From Venturia oleaginea (Eukaryota > Ascomycota > Dothideomycetes > Venturiales > Venturiaceae), in the NCBI GenBank assembly GCA_013176395.1, contig JABMLP010000039.1, forward strand, positions 1-64,000: 64,000 nucleotides of DNA, in the 5' to 3' direction. A model generated the notes under the pieces. That model was not told where the DNA came from and did no database searches. It saw only the letters and a list, made by a program, of their open reading frames with translations. A program made the position numbers and the translations under genes. Shown here piece by piece: positions 22,157 through 32,253 of this stretch; position 1 is the stretch's first letter; every line of letters starts with the position of its first letter.

Positions 22157-23222
22157 TTTTTGGAATTTACAGAATTATCATCTAAAGATCATCAAAACAC
22201 CTCTGCCAGTGGCCGCTCCGGCCTCTAGAGGCCATCGCGCGTCCCTCAGCGTCGATGAGATACCTCTAGAGTCGCCGTCGTGGCCACGGCAGAGCAAGCA
22301 GACGAATACATGAGCAAGCTACACGAACGATGCGTCCACCAAAGACAACAGCAACCATCTAGTCCATCACCCCAGATGACACTGCAACGCTCCGAGTCGA
22401 CGAGTCACCGCTAGAACGGCAATACCTTCAACACAACTCAAACACCAGACGCCCGGTGTGCAACAATCGACACCACACACCACTGCAACGACTAGACAAC
22501 CTCTCCCAACGTCTTGGCAAACCGTCCTGCTACAAGCTGTTGCCCAGAGCCTTGAGCCTCTCCCCAAACTGTTGCCTCCCAGTTATGGCATTGGCAAGAG
22601 TAAGTGCGCGACACAGTAAGTAGTAAGGACGCATAGAAGGAGCTTATTGGCGGCAAATCTCATCCCTGTAAGCTAGCAGACGTAGCCTTGAGTCTCTCCC
22701 CAGACTGTTGCGTCCCAGTTATGGCATTGGCAAGAGTAGGAGCGCGATATAGCAAGCAGAAAGAGCGACTAGCAGCAGATAGGCTCCGACTATAAGACGA
22801 CAGGTCTACAACACAATCGGTCCGACACGATACGGCAGCTGCTAGAGAACCTTATCTACTATCGTCTCCGCAAACCGTCCTGCTGCAAGCTGATGTTCAG
22901 AGCCTTAAGCCTCTCCCCAAACTGTTGCCTCCCAGTTATGGCATTGGCAAGAGTAGGTGCGCAACACAGTAAGTAGTAAGGGCGCATAGAAGAAGCCTAT
23001 TGGCGGCAAATCTCCTCCCTGTAAGCTAGCAGACGTAGCCTTGAGCCTCTCCCCAGACTGTTGCGTCCCAGTTATGGCATTGGCAAGAGTAGGAGCGCGA
23101 TATAGCAAGCAGGGAGAGCGACTAGCAGCAGGTAGGCTCCGACTATAAGACGGCAAGTCTATAGCACGATCGGCGCCATACAATACGGCAGCTACCAGAC
23201 AGCCTCGTCTACGGGCATACCC
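22157..23222. repeat. Nested tandem duplication, unit 353 bp
   Basis: No gene is seen. 22517-22869 is repeated at 22870-23222. Each unit contains two copies, about 136 bp apart, of a stretch with CTCTCCCCA and CTCCCAGTTATGGCATTGGC. Before this, 22157-22516 has no recognisable content. The origin of the repeat is unknown. Confidence 0.8.
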
Positions 23223-24259
23223 GGAGTATCACACCGAAGCAGCGAAATCACGACTACGATGGTTACTATTGTCTCCAGCATCACACAACCAAATACACTG
23301 CCGCATAGGAATCTGGTGCAAGGCAACTTTCACAAGCAGAAACATACTTAGGGAACCCATTGGCCTTGAGGGATAAGGCGAAACAGATAGACAAAGCTGA
23401 GCACTAGAGGGAGACTGTAGGTAGAAGAATAGCGAAACACGAGACATTGCCTCTTGAGTCTACATAGCACAGATATACTAGCAGAGTAACCAGTATCTAC
23501 AAGAGCCAGCGGGCATTTGGAGATACTGGTTAGGGGAAAAGGGGGAGGACCGAGGGGACAGCTGTGTTACAGATCACCTCAAGACCAAAGAGCAGGAACA
23601 GCGGGACTTGCAGAGGATGGTTGGATAACAAGAAGTTGTTGTTAGGACTGATGTGGAGTGGAATCCGTTGGGCGCACAAGAGGGGACTGATGCAACCAGG
23701 TCAGTCTTAAGAGAGAATAGTACGTGCAGAAGTCACGTGATATTCCCACAGTTCCCACAGCACTTGGCATTGCCCACAGTGTGGGAAGTGTGGGAAGAGC
23801 CAAGAGGTGTGGGAATACACCTTGGCACCCAGAACCAGAAGGGTATATAGAGAGGACGTTGGACGGACTTTCCTTTCTCTCTTCGTGGTTACCTCATGTT
23901 ATGTTTCTCACATAGGAGCTTCTTCAACCTACTACAGTAACGACCTTTTACTTAGATACAATCAAGCACAAGTCATATGCACACGAAGCAAGCCCACCCC
24001 CAACCTTTATACTAACCGACAAGCGTTCAGGATTGATCTGAGGATCAAATCGGTTAGACGACAATTGAATTGGGAGATACATCGGACGGCTAGGATCTAG
24101 TGAGCCTCCAAAGAACCTGAGCAAGGGAAGGTACTTGAGGTAAGTACTTCCAGACTGATATTGCCCTTACCCCAAACCCGCGGACCAGAACAAGAGAACA
24201 CAGGTGTCAAGAAGGTCTTGACATAATCAACTGTGTTGAGAAACGAGTTCCCCGTAACA
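23223..24259 (+). other. Noncoding stretch, possible long LTR ending at 24259
   Basis: No coding sequence is convincing. 23640-24259 begins TGTTAGGACTG, ends CCCCGTAACA and has a GGGTATATAGAG box at 23840, so it could be an LTR of about 620 bp that cuts off the pogo fragment to its right. No second copy and no target duplication were found. 23743-23817 is an inverted cluster of TTCCCACAG and CTGTGGGAA-like boxes. Confidence 0.35.
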
Positions 24260-24784
24260 CCAGGCTCGAATTAGGTCTAGGTCTTCGCATTTTGCTCGCT
24301 GGTAGTCGTACTTGCGGTTGTACTTCGATTTTAATACGTCGTGGCGGTTAATAAAGTTGCGTACCCAGCATTGGCCTGCAGAGACGAGTTGGCCATGTTG
24401 ACTGGCTAAAAGGCTTGCCATAGTCCGTACGGCGGCAACAGTAGGTGGCATACCGCGTTCATCCATTGAAAGTATACGCTGTACAAGGTACTCTTCTTCG
24501 GTGGGTGTAAGGAGGCGGTTTTTCGCGGTAGAACCAAGTCGTGGTTGAGTACCAGCAATACGACGTTGCAGGGTATCTCGTGGGACGTCATAGGCTTGCG
24601 CGGTAGCTCTATAGCTTTGAAAATCGCCGTTTTTATAGGCTTGAACAGCTAGTTCAAGCCTACCTTCTCGGTGTAAGGCCTCTTGTTGTTGTGGCGGTAC
24701 CATCTCGTGTGGTAATGGAGGAACGCGTCGCGTTTGGTAGGGTTGGCGCACAGGCATATATGGCGCATAGGCCTATAGACTACG
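24260..24784 (-). pseudogene. Truncated pogo transposase, N-terminal half
   Basis: The frame starting near 24757 encodes HTH domains of the psq and CENP-B/Tc5 types (LELAVQAYKNGDFQSYRATAQAYDV, then TPTEEEYLVQRILSMD). It is almost identical to 43919-44416. The right end (ACGT at 24781-24784 followed by TA) is the same terminal inverted repeat as at 43891 and 45006. The DDE domain is missing. Confidence 0.85.
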
Positions 24785-25163
24785 TTATTTTAATTATATT
24801 CTCTTTTCGTGCATACACATATTGAGCGGTTGAGAGGCTTAAAATCAAGTAGATTTTAAGCAATTGGCAGGCCTTTCGGCAAAGCCGTGCGGCGGCAGGG
24901 TAGTACAGCAAGCTTGGCCTAGGAGCTAGGCCAAATGAGCTGTGCTATTCTGCCAGGCAATGCACGAAAAGAAGCCCAAGGAAAGGCCCAATTGTGAGGG
25001 AAGGAAGGTGACGAGGCCGGCAGCAAGGCTGAGGATACAACTGAGGGAGATTGAGTGAAATGAGTAGGAAAAAAAAAGAGTGTGTGTATGTGATTGGGCT
25101 AGCGGCCAGGGTGGGTAAACGGCATTCGTACAATGTACGAAGTCGAAGGCTGCGCCAATCGAC
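24785..25163 (-). other. DIRS-like 3' region
   Basis: No gene. It contains a CTTAAAATCAAGTAGATTTTAAG palindrome near 24838 and a TTGGCCTAGGAGCTAGGCCAA palindrome near 24915. Either could be part of the element terminus or internal complementary region. Confidence 0.4.
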
Positions 25164-26171
25164 TCAGATTGGCGGAGGTTGTGAAGCCGGCGGTGTAGGC
25201 AGGCCAGTAATGATGGGCAACTTGCCATTGACTGCCTGGTAGGCGAGGTGAACCATTCGCGCCGGGTCATGCCTAATGTACAAACGTGCAGAATCTGAGC
25301 GCCATCTGCCCATGATTTGAATGTCCTCGTACGAGATTCCACGCCTGGCCGCTGCCGAGGCAGCGCCTTTGCGAAAACTGTGTCCTGAATAACCTATTGT
25401 AGGCAACCCAGCGAGGTCCATTCGTGCGGTGAGAGCGCTGTTGACTTTAAGTTTGGTACAGGCGCCTCGCACGTTAAAGAGAGGTGAGTTGGCAGGCTTA
25501 GGATCGATAGTAAAGAGGCGGCGGAGGGCTCGGATTGGGCAGGTAGCTGGTGAATGAGGTGAGGCTGCAAGGTAGACCGTAACACCTTCGTGATTAGCGT
25601 CGCTTTTGGAGCGTTTCAAATGGAGGGTTGCGTAAGAATCGTTGGGCGCAATGGTGACATCGCTGCGCAGGACTCGAGTCGATCTGAAAAGTAAGGCATT
25701 CTTAGTTTCCTTGTGTTCATAGCAGAGTTCCTCCATGCGGAACATGCCTGCAAAGGCTACTGTATGGGCAGCAGTAATGTTGACTTCATCCTTGTCCATG
25801 CTGTCCGTAAAAGGTGCTGAGATCTGGTACAAAAGTTCAGGCGTAACGTCTTCTCGTTGGCGTTTGGTTCCATCAAACAGCCTCTTAAGGCCTTCGATAA
25901 GGCCCCGGAGGTGTTCGCTGCCGAAGTGGGAGGTTGAGAGGGATCTGTCGACGTGATATGCGCGGATGGCAGAGAGGTTAGAGTCGATTGTAGACGGCTT
26001 AACTTGTGTAATACCGTCAGTTCCAAAGCCTCTTCGCTCAATGTATCGCCCAATTGTGGTCTCAGTAGACGGCCAAGGCGGATGTCCATCGATTGCGCAA
26101 GAGACTTCGTACGAGGTGACGGCGGTGCGGTAACCAGACTGGGTGTCTGCAGAGAGGCGACACCAAAGCAT
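25164..26171 (-). CDS. DIRS-like tyrosine recombinase
   Basis: A 335-residue phage-integrase type recombinase that would insert the circular cDNA of the element without a target duplication. An N-terminal SAM-like core-binding domain (about residues 1-110) precedes the catalytic domain. The catalytic residues are present: R145 (FAGMFRMEEL), H264 and R267 (GHSFRKGA), W290 in the second-His position and the Tyr nucleophile Y298 (ARLYIRH). The first ATG is at 26171, but the frame is open further upstream, so a few residues may be missing. The start overlaps the end of the RT ORF in another frame, as in DIRS-1. The frame is intact. Confidence 0.82.
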   Translation of the reverse strand: MLWCRLSADTQSGYRTAVTSYEVSCAIDGHPPWPSTETTIGRYIERRGFGTDGITQVKPSTIDSNLSAIRAYHVDRSLSTSHFGSEHLRGLIEGLKRLFDGTKRQREDVTPELLYQISAPFTDSMDKDEVNITAAHTVAFAGMFRMEELCYEHKETKNALLFRSTRVLRSDVTIAPNDSYATLHLKRSKSDANHEGVTVYLAASPHSPATCPIRALRRLFTIDPKPANSPLFNVRGACTKLKVNSALTARMDLAGLPTIGYSGHSFRKGAASAAARRGISYEDIQIMGRWRSDSARLYIRHDPARMVHLAYQAVNGKLPIITGLPTPPASQPPPI

Positions 26172-27847
26172 CCTGATATAGTTGGAGGTGTGACCCGCTC
26201 GGTCTTCGTTGATCTGGCGAATATACCAGATAGGAGGTTCGAAAGCGAGAGGTTCTGCCAGCCAGTTAAGTCAGCAATGGTGTCAATGTCAAGGCGAGAG
26301 AGCGTGTCAGCGAGGCGGTTGTTCTGCGAAGAAATCCAGTGAGGTGTGAGCTTGACATCATGCTGGGCGGCTAGAAGCAGAAGTTGACGTAGAGGATCCA
26401 TTGCCAAACCTCGAACTGAGTGGTTTTTGATTGCATAGAATGCCGTAGTGCTGTCTGTCATAATATGAACTTCTTTGTGCGACCATAAGGAAGCCCAGCA
26501 TTGGAAGGACCTCAAGATCGCGTCTATCTCGTGATAGTTGATGTGAAAAGCAGGATGGGTGTGAGGGCAGGCGTAGGCATGTTGGGCAAGAGGCCACTTG
26601 TCATCTTCAGAGATGAAGTATGCGCCGGAGGCGAAAGATGAGGCATCTGAAAATAGAGTGACTGCAGCGCGCTCATTATCTTCGAAGAAGTAGATTCCAT
26701 TGAACTTGGTAAGAAGATCACGCCACCAAATGAGGTCTTGACGCGCCCCAGGCGAGAGAGATTGGCGTAGCGCCTTCGATCGATTGAATGAAGCAGTGAA
26801 ATCCCAGATTCTGCGTAGAAAGGCGCGGCCAAGGTGGACTACTGAAGAGCAGAATGAGTAGAATCCGGCAGCAGATTCCATGTCGTATTTAGTGACTGAA
26901 TTGGCTTTGAGCAGGGCCTCAGCAATAGCGATACCTTTGGTGATCTTTTTCGCTGGTAGGCGCGCTTCCATCTTGACCGTGTCAATCTCGAGGCCTAGGG
27001 TGACAACTGTGGTACCTTGTTCATCCTTCGAGTCATTCCTAGGAATGCCTAGTTCGTCAGTGATGAGCTTGTAGTCATCGGAGACCGATCGAATAAGGTG
27101 GGCAGGCTGGGCAGAAGGTGGAAAGATCATAACGAAGTCATCTAAGTAATGCTTAACGCGCCATGAGAATTGGTGTTGTAGAATCCAATGAAAACCCTCA
27201 GCAAAGAGGTTGAACAGGAAGGGCGCCGTGCGGAGGCCAAATGGTAGGCAGTTTTCGGTGTAGAATAGGCCCCATTTCATGCCTAAGAGCCACCTTTGGT
27301 TGTAGGCAACTGGGATGTTCCTGAAGGCACTCTCAATGTCGCGTTTGATGAGAATGGAGCTTCTGCCCGTGAGGCGAATAGATGACAGAATGCTGTCGAA
27401 TCTAGTGTAATGAATGGCCGCCCGTGAGGCTGGAATGTGGTCGTTCACCGAATGGGTGCTAGGGTGAGAAAGATGATGAATTCTTCTCCAACCACCATCA
27501 CCTTTTGGGACAAGGCCCAAGGGTGATGATATGAAGGGCGCGCTTCCATTATGAATAGAGATGCGGCCACGTATGAGGTCTTGCTAGACCTGGGTTTCAA
27601 TGATATGAGGTGCCAGAGAAGCTGAGGCGAGATTTTTCGAATGTAGATGTTGGATAGGGCCATCATACCCAATCTGGACACCGTGTCTCAAAATGCCACC
27701 CAGAATATGAGGTAAGTTACCTGGATAACGCGCCAGGCGTGTTCTCCATGCTGAAGGCACGAAGGGGGAAGGTGAGTTGCGTAAGGAGGGTGTAGATGGG
27801 TCAAAGACCTTGAAGGAAAGTGTGGTGTTAGGCCTAGCCGGAGGCAA
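25757..27847 (-). pseudogene. DIRS-like reverse transcriptase and RNase H
   Basis: The frame is open from about 27847 to 25757 except for one TAG at 27586-27584 (TQV, stop, QDL), probably CAG to TAG. The N-terminal part (RYPGNLPHILGGILRHGVQIGYDGP) is typical of DIRS/Ngaro RT. It is followed by LVPKGDGGWRRIHHLS, LIKRDIESAFRNIPV, LPFGLRTAPFLFN and YLDDFVMIF near 27140. RNase H follows with LFSDASSFASGAYF, EIDAILRSFQCW, IMTDSTTAFYAI and NRLADTLSR. No ATG marks a clear start. Apart from the single stop it looks functional. Confidence 0.85.
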
Positions 27848-27985
27848 CGTGCGAAAAGGATAAAAGGATATTGCATTTGGACGCAGCGGAAGCGATGAAC
27901 TGGAATGTGAATAAGGTAGCTGAAGGCTAAGCGATTTCTGAGGTTTCAGCTGTCTGTTGGCAGGCTCAGATCGCAGCCGTGATGG

Positions 27986-28858
27986 CTACCTGTGTTCAAA
28001 GGCTGGATGTTTCTTATCGCAGCCTCTGCGCGAGCAGATATGGTCTCTCACACAAGTGTCCCAAGTGCAGCCCTTGTCTCTGGTGTTGTAATTCATGCAG
28101 ACAACTCCCGCGATATTGTTGCTGCCGCCACGAGCGCTGGCGGCTCTGTTGGACAGGGAGCCTTTGACCATAGGAGCCTGAAGCATCTGTCGTTCCCAGT
28201 TGAGAGGGACCTGCCAGTTGGAATCGAGAGTGACGCCTCGAACAATAGCTTCCTGATGCCAACGAAGCGCGAGGCGGAGGACACCTCCCTGCCAGACGTA
28301 TGTGTCGTAATAGCTCATAATTTGGGCATGAAAGTCCATCATTGACACGATCAGGCGAGGGAACTTGGCTACATGGTAGTGACTTAAAACCCGCGCGTAG
28401 TTCAGGAAAGTTTGAGACCATATAGCTGGATCATTGCCAAAGTACTTCTCATTGACGTGAGTACGCCTGACAGTCCATTGATCGCCTGAGACGCCTAGGC
28501 GATCTTCTGGAGTATCCAGAATCTGTAAATTGAGCCTTAAGAGAGGTAGGTTCCTTGGGTCGAAGGTATCCTTCCAGATTTTCACCAATTCCTTGCGTGG
28601 CAGATGAGGAAGAAGGTCCATTGCTGACTGAACTTCTGGAATAGAGACTAACTCACCAGCAGAGTCTTCAATCTCCATGATGCCTCCAGGCCTGTTGACG
28701 ACTGGAGGTGCTGGAGCGTTGGCAGCGGCCTCAGCTGTAGCAGTTCGAGCCCTAGCTTCTCTCAGGTGAAGTTGTACAAGTTCCCTACGTTCCTCCTCAG
28801 TGTACATGATGCCTCCTAGGTTGGATTCCGGGCGCTTGCCGGAAGGACCGTCGACCAT
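27986..28858 (-). CDS. DIRS-like Gag-type protein
   Basis: A 290-residue protein from the ATG at 28858. The C-terminus has a CCCH-like finger (C-x9-C-x4-C-x3-H, starting VCMNYNTRDKGC) followed by CSRRGCDKKHPAFEH, as in Gag proteins of DIRS and Ngaro elements. The N-terminal half is acidic and Ala-rich. The same frame stays open upstream to about 29270 without an ATG, encoding a Ser/Pro/acidic-rich stretch, so the real start may lie upstream or be joined by splicing. Confidence 0.7.
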   Translation of the reverse strand: MVDGPSGKRPESNLGGIMYTEEERRELVQLHLREARARTATAEAAANAPAPPVVNRPGGIMEIEDSAGELVSIPEVQSAMDLLPHLPRKELVKIWKDTFDPRNLPLLRLNLQILDTPEDRLGVSGDQWTVRRTHVNEKYFGNDPAIWSQTFLNYARVLSHYHVAKFPRLIVSMMDFHAQIMSYYDTYVWQGGVLRLALRWHQEAIVRGVTLDSNWQVPLNWERQMLQAPMVKGSLSNRAASARGGSNNIAGVVCMNYNTRDKGCTWDTCVRDHICSRRGCDKKHPAFEHR

Positions 28859-29676
28859 TGTAGAGGTTTCCTTCCGAGGTAGAGGTAGAGGTAGGGTAGT
28901 AGCTTTCGAAGCCGCTGGTTTGAGAGTTACAGCTTTAGGAGTTGCTGCTTGAGGCGTTCCTAAGAGATGATAGGCTATCTCGTCTGATGGAGACGGAAGG
29001 AGAGTCTCAGGTACGTCTGATTCGTCTGATTCGTCCTGTAATTGGTTTGTAGGACTCGCAAGAGCTGCCTCAATCTCCTCAGAGGTAGCAGCAGAAGGGC
29101 GGCGAGCCCGAGGTGTCTGACTGCGTAATCTAGCCGTAGCGTCGATAACTGGAGACCTTTGGATCCTGCTGGATCTCTGAAAGGGATTGGACGGCGCAAT
29201 TTTGGCGACGTAGCAAGCTACTTTTGGTGAATAAGATCTGGAGATAGACGGGCAAATGAATTGGCTTGATTAGTCAAGAGAGGCGGTAAGGGTATCGATA
29301 AGATAAATGAATTGCCAATTGGACAACTATGTTGGATATGCAAATGATGCGATACCACAATGATGACAGTCAAACCGGGAGTTTGAGCTATGAAACAATG
29401 AAAACAGCGAGAATCCCTAGTTATATATCCTGTCAGACTTGTTCTTCGGCTCACTGAGCCGTGCCGTGCGTCCAGATAGGGGTGAGGTGCAGAGGCGACA
29501 TCCGAGCACGAAAAACCATCCATGTTACGCAGAGGCTATGGCTCAAAGTAATCTAACTGGATTTGGCTAATCCGTTCAGTAGGGTTCAAGTGGTCCGGGG
29601 CGATAATATCGTATCAAACAAGTGAAGCGAAGCTTGCAAGATATAAGAGTCGTGAATTGTGCTAAGTAGCAAAATA
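28859..29676 (-). other. DIRS-like 5' region
   Basis: The gag frame continues open to about 29270 (see the gag entry). From there to 29676 nothing coding is recognised. No inverted terminal repeat matching the other end was seen. Confidence 0.4.
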
Positions 29677-29843
29677 AGACGGCACGGCACGTGACTATTA
29701 AATCACGTGCTGTGGCTCGTGCACTTTCTACTTAGTCGGAGTTTCCTTACGAAACTCTTACCTCTCTACCTTAGATCACAAGTGTAATTCGGTGACATGT
29801 TCTGAAGTGCCTTGTGCCTTCGTATGGATATGCCGTGCCGTCA
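29677..29843. mobile_element. 167-bp MITE with TGACGGCACGGCA-type inverted ends
   Basis: AGACGGCACGGCA at the left and TGCCGTGCCGTCA at the right form inverted repeats. The same 167 bp sequence, interrupted, lies at 45239-45810, where a 9 bp target duplication is visible. The flanks here match poorly. It is non-coding. Confidence 0.8.
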
Positions 29844-30367
29844 CACAAAAAGCAATAGCGAAGTAACTAAAGAGTGAAGATACGAGACACTGAGGGAGCA
29901 GAGTCTCGTCCTTCATATAGAGATCCATCTCCTAAGAAATCCTAGCTCTTCAATATGTTTATTGTGTTCAAAATGAACATAATGAAGCAAATGAACCTGG
30001 AAGATCATTTTGTTCATTTCGCCAAGAATGACGAGAATGAACCACACGTGATCTTACACCATCTGCGTAACGATCAACCAATCATAAGGAAATAGAATGG
30101 CATGCATTTGAATGCACATGAATCTACTACTACTACTACTACTACCATCCCCTGAATTCACTAGTATAGTCATTAGAATGTAAGATGTTTGAGGTTCTAA
30201 GACTACTTTATCCGAGTCTCCGCCAGTCACGATCCATATAAGGTAATCGTTTCGATGTGCGGAACATGGTCACGATCCAGGTATGGTAATTGTTTCGATT
30301 TGCAGAACATGTAGGGGCCGTAGTCTGTGTTCCTCAGGACATTTAAGCGAATACTCGCGCTTGAGTG
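29844..30367. other. Noncoding, with a 43-bp tandem duplication
   Basis: No gene. A 43 bp unit starting GTCACGATCC is repeated at 30226-30268 and 30269-30311. There is a short CTA microsatellite near 30125. Confidence 0.6.
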
Positions 30368-32198
30368 ACGTACTCCACCACTCAACCGCTACAAAATTTC
30401 TTGGCACGACCATCTCATGTACGACTCTTTAATTTTTTCGCTATCAACAATAGATTTTAAGTCCGTCGTGCTACTATCTGATTCAGAAGATATCTCGATA
30501 TCTTTTTACAAGTTCGCGCATTATGCCCAGTTACGCCGCAGTTCCCACAGCGCCGTTGAGTTGGTCGGGCTGTTTCTTGATCACCGATACCACGAGCCTT
30601 CTTCGATCCCTGAGGCGCTACAGACGCCTCTGCAGCTACCTGCGCTGCTGCAGTCCTATACTCCATAGTACTACCTTGCTGGATCCACTTCCTTTTGAGC
30701 GATTTTCGCTTCGTCATTACTGCCAATCGCTCTTCAAGCTCGTGGTTGCGCGCAACGAGTAGAGCGTTTTGGTGAAGCATCAATTCAGCGCCCTTAACAA
30801 GCTGGGAAAAGCCAGCCTGCGCAGTAACTGGTGACCGAGTAAAAGAGTCGCTTACGAGCTTGGATTGGGATCCAAATTCATGAGTATTGCTTGGGGTCTT
30901 TGCCTGCCACGGCGTTTCTGGGAGACGGGGTTCTGGCGGGGTACGTAGCCGTACTTCAAGGCGGTCCAATACCACCTGCGCGTTGATAGGGACTAGCCCT
31001 ACTGCCTCAAAAGGCCTTTTGACAGTTCTCTTTTGTAAACACGTCGAAAAACGCGTCTTTGAAGGCAGGGAGAAAGCCTTCCTTGTTGATATGGTACACG
31101 CGTCGGCGCGCCAAGTCCCGGATACGTTGGGAGTACTTGCGCTTCAACGGCGAGAAGCAGACCACGTCAAGGGGCTGGAGTATATGCGACGAGTGCGATG
31201 GCATGCAGAGGGTTAGAATCTTATTTTCGAGGCAGTAGTCCTTGAAATCCTGGTTGAGATGGCTCTCATGGCCGTCCAAAATGAGTAGCCTGTACCCCCC
31301 ATCTGCCGCGCCTTCGTATGCGCGTCAAAATGCTTCAACCACTCAAGACCAAACGCGTTATTTGTCCAGCCGTTCTCAGAGACTGAACGCTTCCAATTGC
31401 GCGGTATATCTGCCTCCTCGTACCACGCAGAGATGTGAACGCGTCCTTTGTAGATAATGAAGGGTGGGGTTGCATACCCAGCGGCGCAGATACTCTGGAT
31501 AACCGTAACCCATTCGCGATCGCCCGGCTGAATGAGTTCCGGCCTTGTACGTCTCTCGGAGGCTGTAACGACCTTCATTGACCCAATAACACCCATGTGG
31601 AAGCCAATCTCGTCAAAGTTGTGTGTATCCTCGTTGTGGACGCCGTACTTGGCTTTGGTATCTGCAACGAGCTTGAACCACGCGCCAATAATCTCGGGAT
31701 CTTCCTGTAGTATCCTCTGCCTATCCTTGGCTCGGTTGAAGGCCATCTTGAGCTCATCTGAGCGCGTTACGAACCTCTCAGCCCAGTTTTTGCCCACTGG
31801 CTCTCCACCGCGTATAGCTAGCAGTTTATCGGCCATATCTGCTACCTCACAAAGCCGGGGCGCAAATCCTGGCGAATCGAGGTCAAGGATGTGTCGGACA
31901 AGCGTTTGCTCTTCGGTAAGGGTAAGTTTCCGACCATTTGGTGGTGTTTCGAGGATAAATGGGACTCCTTTAACGCGCTCAGAGAGGATTCGCTGTTTAA
32001 CGTCAAAGGCACGAGCGGCGGCCCGTTGGCTTCGGAATTGGCCGGCTTGGAGGGCTTGGAGTGCGAGTTGGATTCTCCCTTCATGTTGGAGTAATAGTGC
32101 GTTTCGTTGTTCAGACATAATCACATAAGAGGAATGTTAGAAGTCTTGGCAGATTTTGAGCGGTTGGGTGGTTTGAGCGGTTGGGTGGTAGAACACGT
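30368..32198 (-). mobile_element. Full-length pogo element
   Basis: The terminal inverted repeats ACGTACTCCACCACTCAACC (left, 30368) and ACGTGTTCTACCACCCAACC (right, read inward from 32198) agree at 19 of 23 positions, and all four differences are transitions. The right end is followed by TA, the known pogo target. The left is preceded by TG, so the duplication is imperfect. It contains one transposase gene. Confidence 0.85.
30457..32118 (-). pseudogene. Pogo transposase with CCHC tail, two frameshifts
   Basis: It starts at the ATG at 32118. The domains are an HTH of the psq type (LALQALQAGQFRSQRAAARAFDV), a CENP-B/Tc5 HTH, the DDE_1 domain with NFDEIGFHMG and LDGHESHLNQDF, the HSSHILQPLDV motif, a coiled region, and a C-terminal zinc knuckle CGNCGVTGHNARTC. 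The frame changes at a run of six C (31295-31300) and at a run of four A (31009-31012). In each case one extra base restores continuity on paper, so either decay or sequencing error is possible. A full protein would be about 550 residues. Confidence 0.88.
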
Positions 32199-32253
32199 TA
32201 TCTCTTTTAAACTCTCACTTCTGGCAACCATTTGCCTACCGACTTTCGTCCCC

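Larger units (their letters stand above)
24785..29676 (-). mobile_element. DIRS-like tyrosine-recombinase retrotransposon
   Basis: On the minus strand the order is gag-like ORF (28858-27986), RT/RNase H ORF (27847-25757) and tyrosine recombinase ORF (26171-25164), the last two overlapping by 415 bp. There is no DDE integrase and no ordinary LTR. This set is diagnostic of the DIRS order. The limits are approximate, set by the neighbouring pogo end and the small transposon at 29677. Its terminal repeats could not be identified by eye. Confidence 0.8.

Noticed and set aside
23640..24259. Confident LTR call
   Set aside because: The ends fit TG...CA and there is a TATA box, but no partner LTR and no target duplication were found.
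31532..32128. 198-codon plus-strand open frame
   Set aside because: Antisense to the pogo transposase.
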